Source of the DNA: Aselliscus stoliczkanus
Lineage: Eukaryota; Chordata; Mammalia; Chiroptera; Hipposideridae
Length of the DNA stretch: 64,000 nucleotides
NCBI GenBank assembly: GCA_033961575.1
Contig: CM066730.1
Location: forward strand, 118,509,523-118,573,522
Reading direction: 5' to 3'
Part shown: positions 62,570 through 64,000 of the stretch, piece by piece
Layout: every line of letters begins with the position of its first letter
Position numbering within the stretch: position 1 is the stretch's first letter
Program-made: the position numbers and the translations under genes
Notes under the pieces: model-generated
The model's input: only the letters and a program-made list of their open reading frames with translations
The model's database searches: none
Told to the model about the DNA's origin: nothing

Positions 62570-63225
62570 GTATGTAATAATACTGATAAGCTCAGGGAGC
62601 CACAGGGCAGGCCTGACAAGCTCAGTGACTGAAAGTAACCACACAGGATGGTCTGATCACAAATTCCTACCTGGACAGCCCAGAGCGGGTAGTCATGTAC
62701 CAGGCCTATAGCTTCCTTAGCAAAGGTCATTCTTTACCTTAAGCGAGTCCTGTCCATTGTTCTTATGCATCTAGGATAACATACCTTTGAAATGTCAAAG
62801 TCATTTTCTTTCCTAAACCCCTTGCACAACTGCAAGCACCAGAGCATAAGACCACCAGAGCATGAGGCCATAGAACCTCTCATTGTTATCTTGTTCCCTG
62901 CAAACCATCTCTATGTACTGTAAATGTTTATTAACTGTCCTGTACCTTCCAATGTAAAAGAAGTATGTGTTTCTCCAAACCTAGAGATTGCTTGATTTGC
63001 TTTCTCACGCCTCCTAAATCTGCCACCAATGAATTTCATGTACATTCTTTACATTTTCTCCTTTGATTCTAAATGGATAAAAGGAACTATAAAACTGTCA
63101 ATCCCTGGAACATTTTCTCAATCTATTGAGATCTTGCTTCTAGGCATGTCCTTAAAGACTTGGTTCAAATATACTTTAAAAACTTTCCTAAATATTTTGA
63201 CATTCTTTTATAGACATATGCCTAT
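62570..63225 (+). mobile_element. Probable solo ERV LTR
   Basis: The sequence follows a pattern I recall as a dispersed LTR: 'tgataagctcagggagccac', 'actgcaagcaccagagcata', a TATA-like tggataaaaggaactataaa (63073-63092), 'gagatcttgcttctaggcat' and a degenerate polyadenylation site in 'ttcaaatatactttaaaaac'. No internal retroviral genes flank it, so it would be a solo LTR. I could not fix TG/CA ends or a target duplication. The family is not named. Confidence 0.5.
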
Positions 63226-64000
63226 TAAGCAAATTAAGAATTAAAAAAAAAATGCTTGACATATGTATACTGCCTGTCTCATTTATACACTTGAATTCAT
63301 TGTTAGTTCACCTGTTGCTAAATCCCATCATGAGCACAAAGTTTAAAAACAAAAAGAGCCAATTTTCAGCTAGTATGATTCCTAGGGTTTAGGAGAATGA
63401 AAATATGGATAAGGAAATCTGATTTCATTAATTTGATTTAGTAAGTATTCACTGGCAGATTCCTGTATTCTAGGTATTCAGGTAGCTGTGAAATGCATCT
63501 ATAAATAGTGTGATCTAGTGCCTCAAAATGTTTTCAGTCAATAATTGCAGGTGTGGGAGCAGGAAGTTTACACGTCAGTATAGCTCAAGGTAACAGCTTT
63601 TATATGTACATTTTTTTTAGTGGCATGAAAAGTTGTATTTCCTCTCATTGCATCTCTATCTTGAAACTTGGATTGACACTTTAATACATAGAATGTATAT
63701 GACCACTGTGAAATAATTTCAGGACACAAAAAGCACTTCAGACATTTGAGACTTAGTTGTGATATGCTAAAATGCCCTGAAATAGTATGCAAGAGCAACT
63801 GTTCCCAAAGGATGCCCAAAAGGGAATGGAACTGATGCTGGGAAGAAGAAAAAGTATTTCATGGTCAGTGAGTTTGGAAAATGCTGAGTTAATAATGTTA
63901 AACCAATTTCTTCCCTGAAGAACTTCTCTCTATATAATAAATTTTCAAGAGAGACTTTAGTATGCTGGGACACATTTTTGGGAATTCTATGCTACTGAAA
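63226..64000. other. Unique sequence
   Basis: No gene or classifiable repeat seen up to the window edge. Confidence 0.5.

Noticed and set aside
1..64000. A previously undescribed gene system
   Set aside because: I looked on both strands for gene clusters, conserved domains and repeat-spacer arrays. The content is consistent with ordinary mammalian intergenic or intronic DNA plus transposons.

Overview
The window is nuclear DNA from a placental mammal and looks like a non-coding stretch: a gene desert or the inside of a very long intron. It is AT-rich, with few CpGs outside repeats. I found no protein-coding exon, tRNA, rRNA or microRNA gene that I could support. The open frames present are short and lack family motifs, or fall inside repeats or microsatellites. 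The one clear protein relic of any length is a decayed LINE ORF1.

The lineage is inferred from repeats. The L1 3' ends at 17.1 and 58.6 kb are of the type common in bats and other Laurasiatheria. The dominant SINE is a tRNA-derived family starting GGCCGGCCGAGTGG, with ten insertions of this or related type. Short hAT and mariner elements with intact ends are also present, which is unusual for mammals other than bats and a few others. A bat is my best guess, but the species is not resolved. I recognise no Alu, B1/B2, bovine BovB or carnivore SINE.

Layout. 0-12 kb: unique AT-rich DNA with several SINEs, old MIR and L2 pieces, an old hAT transposon (8.8-10.2 kb), an L3/CR1 relic (10.7-11.4 kb) and two copies of a short hAT family (5.0 and 11.8 kb). 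12-14 kb: mostly unique, with a perfect RFX X-box at 13.59 kb. 14.3-18.2 kb: old and younger L1 on the minus strand, with a mariner inserted at 17.65 kb. 18.6-24 kb: a second SINE type, another mariner, MIR, L2 and microsatellites. 24-38 kb: nearly free of recognisable young repeats, with CpG-retaining or homeobox-motif-rich blocks at 27.4-28.1, 34.5-34.9 and 35.2-35.7 kb. These are the best candidates for distal regulatory DNA. 38-47 kb: MIR, a long minus-strand L2, three SINEs including one long-form copy. 47-58 kb: mainly unique, with a possible conserved block near 51 kb, a possible LTR at 53 kb and an old L1 at 56.3-57.4 kb. 58.6-62.0 kb: a near-complete HAL1 (ORF1-only L1 relative) with target duplication and two nested SINEs. 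62.6-63.2 kb: a probable solo LTR.

No gene cassette, CRISPR array or novel enzymatic system is present. The observations most worth following are the multi-terminus hAT family, the mariner insertions, the paired short and long SINE forms, the complete HAL1 and the candidate enhancers. Family names come from recalled repeat consensus sequences, not a search.
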